64,000 nt of DNA from Amyelois transitella (lineage: Eukaryota > Arthropoda > Insecta > Lepidoptera > Pyralidae). Positions 21,524 to 33,300 of the stretch are shown here, piece after piece (position 1 is the stretch's first letter; every line of letters begins with the position of its first letter). The DNA lies in the NCBI RefSeq assembly GCF_032362555.1, contig NC_083505.1, positions 9,105,501-9,169,500 on the forward strand. The letters run 5' to 3'. The position numbers and the translations under genes were made by a program. The notes below the pieces were generated by a model that saw only the letters and a list, made by a program, of their open reading frames with translations, was not told the DNA's origin and ran no database searches.

Positions 21524-22689
21524 TGTTAGATTTATGGTTACCTTTGGAGTTATAATTAACACAATGTAAAGATTAATTTAATATCAGTATTGTTAATGTT
21601 ATCGCAAAATCATAAATCACAAATTCATTAAATTAAATCAATACGATATTTTCGTATTATTTTGAATTTATTTCTTGCTTATTTTAACGATTTGACATAC
21701 TGTAATGTAAACCTTTTAATTTGACTTTGACAGAATGATTACCGGCTTATCATGTCAGCGGGGGTTTTTAACGAACGATTTCGTGCAAAGCAATAGCAAT
21801 ACTACTAATAATAACATTGTCTAATAACGAACGATATTCGTGCATAGTTCCTTTCAAGAATTAACATTGGTTCTGTGCATTGGTCAGGCAGGCCAGCGGG
21901 TATATTCACGAATATCGTTCTTGAATGAGTATACCCGTTGCCAAAATGATTTTTCTTTCAATACATTGTACAGATTCTGTTCTATGAGACACTATACTAT
22001 ATGACGTCTATATTTTTCACATGGATGCTGTAAAGGCAAGTAAGGGAAAAGTTGCACATTCTTCAAGTACAAACTTCCATGTTGGTTTGGCAGCGAGCTA
22101 CATCTTCAATGACATTATAAAAATATAAATATAAGATAAAAATTCTGATTTTTGCTTAAATTAGAATTTTATCTTTATTAATATTTAGTCGCCCGCGTGA
22201 ATTTAGCGTCATCTACTAAAAGCGACAAATTTAAGTGTAACGCCATCTATCAGAAGCCTATTTTGCTAACGCGTTATGAGATTAAGCTTTTATTTTTTAA
22301 CATAATTGAATATAATTTATAATAGAATCTTTATTTGCTTATAAGGGTTTACAAAAGGTAATATTTATCACGTTTTAATATATTAGTTCAAACTGCTATG
22401 TGTCATAAATAATAAATTTTCGTCGAGTGTTAGGTGCGTTTGTGTGCGCTACTGAATACTAACTAATATGTTTTTAACGGCTGATATAATATTTCAAACT
22501 AACTGTTACCTACTGTACCTAATAATTTTTTTTAGTTGTGAAATCTTTCTCACGGACGGTGTGCGCTGATTAACCGCCTTCAAAAAAAGGTGGTTCTCTG
22601 TTTAACCGGTATGTATGTATTAATCTTTGTCCGCAATTATCTCGCGTTTCGCTGAACCGATTTTGATGCGGTTTTCAGGAAAGTGTTTT
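21524..22689. other. Intergenic region upstream of STMP1; inverted repeats, no gene
   Basis: A perfect 14-bp inverted repeat, GAACGATATTCGTG at 21829-21842 and CACGAATATCGTTC at 21907-21920, overlaps a second one (CGGGTATA..TATACCCG near 21897-21936). A related ACGAACGATTTCGTGCA is at about 21770. A repeat-like fragment ATCTCGCGTTTCGCTGAACC is at 22638. No coding frame supported. Confidence 0.5.
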
Positions 22690-22825
22690 CTACACTATTT
22701 GAATCTCAATTCTATCATTAAGCCAAACAGTTGAACGTGGCCTATCAGTCTTTTTAAGACTGTTGCTTCTGTCTACCCCGCAAGGGATATGGACGTGATT
22801 ATATGTAGGTATGTATGTATGTTTT
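22690..22825 (+). mobile_element. RTE-related short retroposon, 5' truncated
   Basis: CACTATTTGAATCTC, AGCCAAACAGTTGAACGTGG, CTGTCTACCCCGCAAGGGAT and a TATGTATG tail. Confidence 0.8.
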
Positions 22826-24320
22826 AGTATTAACTATTATTTTAAATAAAGAAGGAACTTACCTTTGTAGAGTTGGTAAGTTGTTTAAATCAATAATTTA
22901 TATTAATGTGGGTATAGGATTATGTTGTTCAATAAAGACAATCATTATTAATTTACTAAATTTCACTTTATTTTTTATTCTTATGACTATTCTTATAAAT
23001 TACTTATATTATCAATAATAATTAAATTATATTTATTTATATTCTAAAATTCTATTCGATATGTTTAGAGCTCACCAATTTATTGTAGGTAGAGTACCTA
23101 GTTTACACAAACAGTATTACGAGTATCATTTCTCTTGATGAAACAAGTATACCTAGGTATATTATATGCGTCGTATGTTTTAAAATATGTACCAAATCTA
23201 AGTTGTATGTTTGACCTAGGTTCTTTAGACTCTTGAGCGTTCTTGAATGAATAATCTATTACGTAGATTTACTTACGTAAATTTTAGATGGGCAGGTATG
23301 TATCTAGATATTAAGCGACATGGAATATTTGGAACAAAAATGAAATAACTTTATTCCTGAAAATAATTTAAAAGAAATCGCATTCAACCTTATAAACATT
23401 TTAGGGCAAATTATTTATATTGAGGGTTAAACCAATTCAACCTTATAAACATTTTAGGGCAAATTATTTATATTGAGGGTTAAACCAATTCAACCTTATA
23501 AACATTTTAGGGCAAATTATTTATATTGAGGGTTAAATTAACCAAATTTTCCATGTTCAATATGATTAACATCAAAACCTATAATTACTTAGATACATCT
23601 TAACTCTAATTAAAAGTTGGAAGACTGTGTGGAATGTATCTACTTTTCTACTTTCTACATAACGCACCTATAATATACCCATGAAGTCTCCCAAACTTGG
23701 CAATAGTGCCATTTAAAAGAACCTTCTAAATAGATCCTCTTTATGGAAATATTTATTTGAAAAGTTACGATTGTAACTATATAAATAAACTGTTGCCAGT
23801 GTTAATTTTGTTTCAGTTTATGATGATATATGCTGATTTGATGAAAGAATAACAATAGGCTCATAAAATTTGATTCAGTTCGTAAAATTTACTGAAAAGC
23901 CTTTCAAATAATGTCGTTTTTCATTCTATATTATTTACGTAACAGTTTATTATGGTACTATTTAAAAAAAAAAACATTTTTTGGATATAGCTCCAATGTT
24001 GTTCTTTTATGTGCTCAACAGTCCAACTAACTAAAGTGTAGCTTTATTCAAGTACATATGAGTTACTGAAAGAGCGTCGACCGAAACTACTTAGTGTTGG
24101 GAGACAAAATTTGGCATAGATATATTTTATATCTTACCTGGTGCTGGCTCTTTAGAATGTTGGAACTATTATGAGTTCTGTTATTCATTAAAAACCCGAA
24201 AAAATTAAACTCATTACTAACTAAAATTAATAGCTATTACTGGCAATACCTGCTAGCATTTTCAACAACCATGAGTTTTTATCACAATAATGAAGTACCT
24301 ATTATATTACTGCTCAAGAT
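22826..24320. other. No gene seen; 3' flank of the ZIP gene
   Basis: AT-rich sequence. The only structured feature is the 53-bp tandem array at 23382-23537. Its right end should include the 3' UTR of the ZIP transporter gene on the minus strand. Confidence 0.5.
23382..23537. repeat. 53-bp tandem repeat, three copies
   Basis: A 53-bp unit beginning ATTCAACCTTATAAACATTT repeats at 23382, 23435 and 23488. The first two copies are identical; the third ends a few bases early. A small minisatellite. Confidence 0.92.
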
Positions 24321-27300
24321 TCATTGTTCTGAGCTCCTAAAGAGGTATTGTATTGAGTCTTCATGCATGGCTATAAGCAACATGATAACGCCCCCGGCGA
24401 GGAAACCTAACACTGCTAACAGTAAGTTAATACTTCTTCCATGATTATTTTCGTTTATCTCCGGTACTAGGTCAGCTAAAGCAATGTAGAAGAAGGTTCC
24501 AGCAGTTGCAGCATAAATCCACTGTGAAGCGGATTCGTGGTCCTCCGCTAACCAAATACCGCCAGCCATACCCATAAAACTAAGAACAGATGACAATAAA
24601 TTGTAATATAAAGCGCGTTTAATGCTCATGCCGGAGCGAAGAAGCACGGCAAAATCTCCGAGCTCGTGGGGCAACTCGTGGCAGAAGACAGCTAGAGCTG
24701 TCGCAAATCCTGTTACTGGATCGCCACTAAACGCAGCACCGATAGCTAAACCATCGGTAAGATTGTGTAATCCATCTCCTACTATAACCATTAGTGCCGT
24801 TGATGTCATTGGGCGTTCTGCAGGTGGTGGCGGAGAACCTGGCATCATAGCTCCTAATTCGATAGGTTCGATTTGTTTAGCTGATTCTGCTTTCATTTCT
24901 TCCACCGTTTTTCCTTGGGAATGATCGTGTGAATGTTTATGACCTCCATGCAGGGTTTGCATGACAGCTTCAACAGTATAGAAAAACAAAATAGTCAGGA
25001 AAGTCACGCTGCATTTGAGGACGACTTCAGTTTCTTCTTGCGGTTCAGAAGAAGACCCGTGTGATTTAAGAGCGTGTGGCAATAGATGAAGTAAGGCGTC
25101 TCCACACAGCGTTCCGACGGCTATTGCAACCAGAAAGTGGAGAACGTAGCTGAACATAACGGATTTAAGAAGAGGAACTATCGCCACTCCGAGTAAACCG
25201 GTGGCGCTGATGACTAAAATACTCAAGCTCGCATAGATCCAAGCTGCAAAGAAATAAAAATAACAATGAATTTAAAAAATAGAGCTTTTACAACTTACGA
25301 GTTTCTGAATGGTGAATTTATAAAGCTTAACTGATATGTTTGATTATAGCCGAGCTTCTATATATTTGATTATAGCTTATATATGTCGGAGGTTAAACGA
25401 GCTGGTAAAATGTTAGAATTTATAATAAGATCGTGTTCTCAATTTTCTAGTATAAAACGAATCAAAATTATATTGCTCTTATGTGCGTTGTACGAGTATA
25501 TTACCATATTGTACTCAAGTGTTTACATACAGTATAGGAGTAATGCTATAATTGACGGTTATGAAGCTAGGTACAATAAACACCATTTACTTCCTTTGAC
25601 AGAGACTTTGCTTCTTGCAAAAACGCACAGTCTATCCAAGTTGAAAATAAGAGTTTCAAATAGAACCTTGAGACGCCCTAACTGCTTTACGTTCCCTCCT
25701 GTGCCACTAATTATAGGAGAAACTCTTTTTCCGAGCTTCCGAGGCTGTAAACAACCTGGTTAATGAAGACAAGCTAGACTTATTTAACTCAAGTGTTTAC
25801 AAGTTTAGGAATACCCATTATAAACAGTGGTTTGGCAATGATCCTTAAGACTGATAATTTGTAAACTGGATTTATCTTTAAAATATATCCTTCTAAATAT
25901 TTACAAGCAAGCATTGTGTTTCAGCTATGTTTCGTATGTTATATACGAGTATGAATAACTATGTTAGTTATAAGAAGTGTTAGATTTCCAAATAAAATAA
26001 AATAAAATAAAATAAAATTATACGTCAAGAGAAAATGCTCATCAGATTAAAAACGATTTGTTGTGTCGTCATTTCCAATATTGATTGATTGATAACACGC
26101 GTGTACTTACTCCAATGTCTTTCAATCTGAGGAGGTGGTGCTTCTGATTTGAAACACGTGCGTTGATCCAGTTGGTACACCAATGCTGGACACATCTCCA
26201 GGAAAGTCTTCGGGTTGATGGTGATCACTCCGGGTTCGCTTTCTATTCCGTACACTTCCAGCATCTTCCTTGGCGATAGGCATGACTTCTGTAGCGTAGG
26301 ATCAGCTGTAATGATAGTATTGATTGTTTCACGAACAAGCTCAATAATATTGTTGAGATGGAGGATTTTTTTCAACTTACTGTTATTTATTATTGATAGT
26401 TGTATTGCTTTATTTGTCAGTTCATTAGAGGACGGTATTTACATCTACTACATCTACGGGTGCACTTAGGGAAGTAGTTCTGCAGTACTCCTTCTCCTAC
26501 TCTGAGTAGTGACTTGCTGGAAACCTCTTAGCAACAACCTATTTACGTAAAGTAGTTACTATGAACAATACATACATACATATGTTCACGTCTATATCCC
26601 TTGCGGGGTAGACAGAGCCAATAGTCTTGAAAGGACTGAATGGCCACGTTCAGCTATTTGGCTTAATGATAGAATTGAGATTCAAATAGTGACAGGTTGC
26701 TAGCCCATCGCCTAAAAAAGAATCCCAAGTTTGTAAGCCTATCCCTTAGTCGCCTTTTACGACATCCATGGGAAAGAGATGGAGTGGTCCTATTCTTTTT
26801 TGTGTTGGTGCCGGGAACCACACGGCACTATGAACAATATGTGCAAATATACAACTTATATTTACGGTGTTTTCCCAATTTCTGTTTCTATCAGAAGGAA
26901 ATCTATAGAAAGTAAATTACTTCCTAACTACATTCATCCATACATACATACATATGGTCACGTCTATATCTCTTGTGGGGTATACAGAGCCAACAGTCTT
27001 GAAAAGACTGAAAGGCCACGTTCAGCTATTTGGCTTAATAATAGAATTGAGATTCAAATAGTGACAGGTTGCTAGCCCATCGCCTAAATAAAGAATTCCA
27101 AGTTTGTACGCCTATCCCTTAGTCGTCTTTTACGACATCCGTGAGAAAGGGATGGAGTGGTCCTATTCTTTTTTGTATTGGTGCCGGGAACCACACGGCA
27201 CTTCTTAACTTATAACGACTAATTTTGTTGATTATTTAAAGTTTACCCGGGGATATAAAAGACAAAGATTAGGTATACCTACACGCGAAACAATGGCTAT

Positions 27301-30300
27301 AGTACACTACAGTTTATCAATCAATTGACTGGACGTGAAGATAAAATCGTTCTATAAAAACAACACATGTATGCCGATTCAATTCAAGAACAAAAAAACA
27401 TTATGGTGATCGTCCAGTTATTCTAGACTTTGGGTTTATACTTAGTTTCTTGATAAGATGGAATTAACTATTTTGATAGGCACTCCATACGAACCTCATG
27501 CCTCGAAGCATAACAGCTGTGAGTTCAACTGAGATCAAAGATGAGAGACAGAGATTTTACTAGGCACTTTCCTTCACACTTTTAAAGGTCAAACCTTTCA
27601 TGTACATATCTACAACATGCCAGTAGTCTAGATAGGAATATGACGTCCCTGAGAGGTCGCTAACGTATTATAAAATGGTAGTAGTAGGTCAAAATGTCAT
27701 TAAAACTTAACAAAAGAAATTATTGGCGTGTTTGATATTCGGTTGATTTAATTCCAAATCATTCTTTAACCAGTGCAAGTTCACGCCTGGCCGTCATATA
27801 GTTCACGTTTTGAGAGTTGGAGCGGCCTGATGCCCGGAGCGGATAACTAATAGGATAATCGCAGTAATAAATGACTGTCCGTTGTAGCAACTCGTATCAT
27901 CTGATGGCACATACTCATATCCAGTATACGCAGCTGTTCAAAAATTAAAGAACTTATAATATTCTTCTAATATCATAAAAGAAGGATTTTCGGAGTGCTG
28001 ACATTATTTCATTTATTGATGACCAAATTTTATTCAAAACGTACCTACTAGGTTTTTGTAATTTATTTTCAGCAGGCAATGAAAAATTAATTATACTTAC
28101 ATAATTAATTATAAAATATAAATGTTAGAATAAATGTCGAGTACAGTGTTGTGGGGGTCAGATTTCTATGATCAGGCTTACCTGACCCGGATGCTTAAGT
28201 TGCCCCTGGTTCTACTGGTATCTTTATAAGGTATATAACAAGTTAAGTACTTGTAACACGTAATAGTGGTTTATGCATTTAGTAAGCCAACAAGTCAGTG
28301 CGAGAAAGTAGCTATATGAATAGCTTTCATCTTAATCCACGTGGACAAGTTTTACCGGATTCTTATGAGGATGGTAGGTACAGAACCTTAATAAGTAGAG
28401 AATGGTTGCGAAACTTAACAATCAATTTATATATCAAGATTTTCGTTGATTTCCCCGCAAGATATATGGATGTGGTTATATTTATATGTTTGTTTCAAAA
28501 ACTGATTTATCAATAAGCAGGCTTTGTCGCTTGTAGTGTGTTATTCTGTTATATATATGTATCTATATGCTTTATTGCTAAAAATTCCGAATTCGTTTAC
28601 TAGTTTTTACTGGAATGAGTAGCAAGACAAACCTACCAAATACATAGTATTTTTTTTTTGCATTTTGTAGTTTAAACACAAAGCTAAAAAAAATATGTAA
28701 AATGTAGGTAACATTTGATACCGTGCAATCAAAAGCCCGGGATCAAAACAGACTCGCTTCGTCTAGGTGGAGTTCTGTCTGTCTTAAATTCAAAAATAGG
28801 ACTCTACTTTTTTTGTTCATTCTAGTTGGTTTTATTTATTATCGCACGATAATGAATGTGTAGTCACACAAATTTAATCTCTACCTTATCGATAGTGTAA
28901 AACAAGCTACTTGTTTTACCTCAATTACTTAACCACTGTTATCAAGTATTTGTCTGATAAAGGTTATACAGTTAAATTGATGGATAAAAATAATGTTAAA
29001 GGCGGGATATGTTTAGTAAAGGTTAGTTCAGAGGTCATCCTATGAACTAGTAGAAGCGCAATAAAATCCTTCCCGCCATTTGAACTAACCAAGTTTTGCA
29101 GTTTTATAACGTAACGTGAACAACACTTAAAAGTGCCTCGATTTTTTTTCTGATTTTCTTTTTTATTTATTAGGTATTATAACCATACAAATATTATAAA
29201 TGTGTCAGTTACCTCTTCACCACTTTAAATTTTGTATAGATTCATATAGTGTGGAGTTCGGAAAAGGAGGTAGGGTAAATGTTATATCGGTTAAAAATAT
29301 AGTCCACTTCGTTTTCGCGCTACACGTAGTCCAGCGGTCGGGAAAGTAATTGCCGCGATTTACTGCGGGGCGGAATCTTTGAATATCTCAAACGTTTTCT
29401 ATGAACACTAGGTAAAAAATTATATTAATGAAATTATTTTAATCTTTTTACCTAGTATCTAGGAACTAAGCTTTCAGCTTGTATTTTATTTGCAATTTAT
29501 TGTGCATGTCAAATTGCATTGGAAGAATAAGAGCGATTGGGAAACACTTAGTATTATTAAAAAATGGCAAAATAGTTTTGACTTTACGGTAATACCTTAA
29601 CAAGAACATGAACATTCTAAACCCGTAGAAAATTGCATTGAATTTGGTTTTGGAGATAATTGGAAAAATTGGTTTAAACAAACAAATATTTACTGCTGCG
29701 CCCTCTGGTGAGTTGTAATCGTAACACCTAATTCTAATAACATACCTACTCGTACATCAGTCCATCCCAAAACGCGTTGAAATCTAACTAGTGATTTTGG
29801 AGCTAAATGGTAACACTGAATTGTACAAACATCTTCTCACTTCGAATGCATAACGTCTCAGTTTCATCGTGGTTAAAAAATACATACATACATACATAAA
29901 ATCACGCCTCTTTCCCGGAGGGGTAGGCAGAGACTACCTCTTTCCACTTGCCACGATCTCTGCATACTTATTTCGCTTCGTCCACATTCATAACTCTCTT
30001 CATACAAGCTCGGCGGTTTCGGGTACTTTTGACCTGACCCTTTACCAGGACGTCCTTAATTTGATCAAGATACGTTCGTCTAGGTCTTCCCACTCCGACC
30101 TTTCCCTCCACACTCTCCTTGTATATCTGCTTAGTCAACCTGCTTTCATTCATCCTCTCCACATGACCGAACCATCTTAACATACCCTTTTCTATTCCTG
30201 TAACTACATCTTCTTTCACATCACAACATTCCCTTATCACGCTGTTCCTTATCCTGTCACTCAATTTCACACCCATCATACTCCTTAACGCTCTCATTTC

Positions 30301-33300
30301 CACTGCATTTATTCTGCTTTCATGCTTCTTTTGCCATACCCAACTTTCACTCCCATACATTAATGTCGGGACCAACACGCCCCTGTGCACAGCCAGTCGA
30401 GCCTTTTTGGATAGTTTCTGACTGCTCATAAAGGCATGCAAAGCTCCATTCACCATGTTCCCTGCGTTCACTCTCCTTTCAATATCACTATCATACTTGC
30501 CATCTGATGTAAACTTTGATCCTAGATATACAAACTCTTTCACTTGCTCCACTTTTTCTCCTCCAATCAAAATATTACATGCTGTCATTTCTTTCTCCAT
30601 TTCAAAAACCAGTGTTTTAGTTTTACTTACGTTCACTTTCATTCCTTTCTCTTTTAAAGCTTCATGCATACAGTTTACCATCTCCTGTAACCCCTCCGCT
30701 GATGACGCCAGTATAACCTGATCGTCGGCATAGAGCAGACATTTGACGAGTAACTCATTCATCCTTAATCCACTTTTAGACTCTTTCAAATCTGTCAAAC
30801 AGCTATCCATAAATAGGTTGAACAGCCACGGTGACGCAACACATCCTTGCCTAACGCCTTTCTCAATCTTAAACCACTCAGTGTGCGCTCCGTTTATCCT
30901 GACACAAGCACTCGAATCCTCATATAAGGATTTCAGTGCTCGTATTAAGAGACTGCTCACCCCATGCATAGAAAGTGCTGACCACAATTCATTCCTCTCA
31001 ACTCTGTCATAGGCCTTTTCCAGATCTACGAATGTGCAATAGACTTTTTGACTCTTGGCCAAAAACTTTTCGGCTATGCACCGCAAGGAAAAGACCTGAT
31101 CAGTACATCCCATTCCCTTTCGAAATCCCGCTTGAGCATCCCATATTTTGTCATCAGTTTCATTCCTGACTCTATTAATCAATACCTTAGCATACAATTT
31201 GCCGACGACGCTAAGCAGGCTTATACCACGATAATTTTTGCAGTCCAGCTGTGACCCTTTTCCTTTGTAAAGTGGCACGATAACAGCCTTACACCAATCT
31301 TTTGGTACTCGGCCGCTTCTCCAACACAAATTGAAAAGGCAGTACAACTGACTAGCTACTACGCCTTTTCCTGCTTTAAGCATCTCGACCGACACTCTAT
31401 CACACCCAGCAGCCTTTCCCGCTTTCATACTCTTAAGTGCTTCCACAATTTCGAACATTTCAATTTCGCCTTCCATCTCATTCTCTTTTTCTTCGCTATA
31501 GCAGAAATCTTTCTTATTTCCTTCCTTTTTTTCAAATAAACTTTCAAAATAGTCCTTCCATATCTTTAGTACACATTCTTCTCCTTTCACAACGCTACCA
31601 TCCTGGCATCTGATCCTAGTCAGCTCTCTGGTTATAGTATTTCCTCGGGCTGACCTTACGGATTTCCAGAATACTTTCAGATTTGACTGAAAGTCTTCTG
31701 ATAGCCTTTTATCAAAATCCTCTTTATACTCTTCTTTCTTTCTAATCACAGCTTTCTTAACCAAATCTTTCATTTTCTTATATTCCTTACGTGCTTCATT
31801 CACATCTTCATCTATAACCTCTTGCATTCTTAAGTTAGCTTTTGCTGCTAACAAATCCAGCCATGCTTTCTTCTTTAATCGCTCAAGTTCTTGCACATCT
31901 TTACTCATCCACGCATTTTTGTGATTTTTTCCTTTCCTTCTTCTACTTACACCACACACTTCAACAGCTACTTTCACAATTCTTTCTTTCAATTCCTTCC
32001 ATCCATCTTCAATATCGCTCATTTCCTCTAAATCTTCAAATTCATCCTTCAGTTTATTAATATACTTCTTACCTACATCCATATCTTGCAAATTTTCTAC
32101 TTTTACTCTTTCCAAAGCGCTGGTTTGCTCCCTTACCCTGTGCCGCCAGCGATTGAAGATACCCCTTATCCGGGATATCACCAGTAAATGGTCCGAGTCA
32201 ATGCCAGCACCGCGATATGCACGGGTATCCAGCACTTTGTTCTTCAATCTTTCATCTACAATCACAAAGTCTATCATACTTTTTAAAATACCTTCCACTC
32301 TTGTGTAGGTGTGGATCTCTTTATGTTGAAACATTGAGTTCGACACAAAAAGATCCCACTCTAGACAAATTTCTAATACACTTCTTCCATTATCATTCAC
32401 CTTTTCGTCACCAAACGCACCAAGCACCTTTTCATATCCATCACGCTTTACACCCACCCATCCATTAAAATCACCTAACATAATAATCTTCTCATTTGGC
32501 TTGGTAACTTTCAATACTTCTCTTACACTATTCCAGAACTCCTCGTTTTCGCTTTTTGCTGATGTTGTACCCCTCGAACCCACATCCCAAGGTGCATAAA
32601 CACCTAGAACGAAGATCCGAGTGATTCCAACTTTCAGCCTAATCCATAGAAGACGAGGGCTGACACACTCATACTCATTCACGCACTCAGCCATTCGTGC
32701 AGAAAGAATTAGACCGACCCCTTGACAGCCTCGGCTGGTACTGGAAATTCCAGACCAATACGCCGTGTAAGGGCCGTGCTGCGTCGCGTCGCATCCTTTC
32801 CGCTTCGTTTCATTCACGCACAACACATCCAAACGTCTTTCATCCATCATCTGGCATACTTCCTCAATCTTATCCTTCATTCCTCCTCTTACATTCATCG
32901 TCGCAAAGCGGCTTTCAGCAGACCGCATACCGCTCCCGCCGGGAACGAGACGTGATGGGGTGCGGACACCATCGCCGCCATTTATATGCTTTTTAAGGTT
33001 CATAATGCGATTCCCACGAGACGCTAGGGAAAAATTTTTGTCCGCCCCAGCAGAGCCCCGCATGCCAGGGTAAGGCTAGCCATTACCTGGGGGTCGCCCA
33101 ACCCCATGGCGGAAGTGGCACGCTCGAGACTAGGCTCGCCCCTAGCCATGCATCCATCGGCGCGGCAGACCTTAGATTGGCAGGGATTTACATTAAAGAG
33201 GAATCCCAAGTCTATCCCTTAGTCGGCTCTTACGACATCCGTGGGAAAGAGATGGAGTGGTTCTATTCTTTTGTAATGGTGCCGGGAACCACACGGCAAA

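Noticed and set aside
24622-24924. 100-codon plus-strand frame
   Set aside because: Antisense to the conserved ZIP transport domain.
25383-25763. 126-codon plus-strand frame in ZIP intron 3
   Set aside because: No recognisable domain, no splice context, and composition typical of AT-rich chance ORFs.
28445-28492. Retroposon tail-like sequence (CCCCGCAAGATATATGGATG)
   Set aside because: Too short and diverged to be sure it belongs to the RTE-related family.
30455-32996. Plus-strand frames within the RTE element
   Set aside because: They are antisense shadows of the intact 1031-codon frame.
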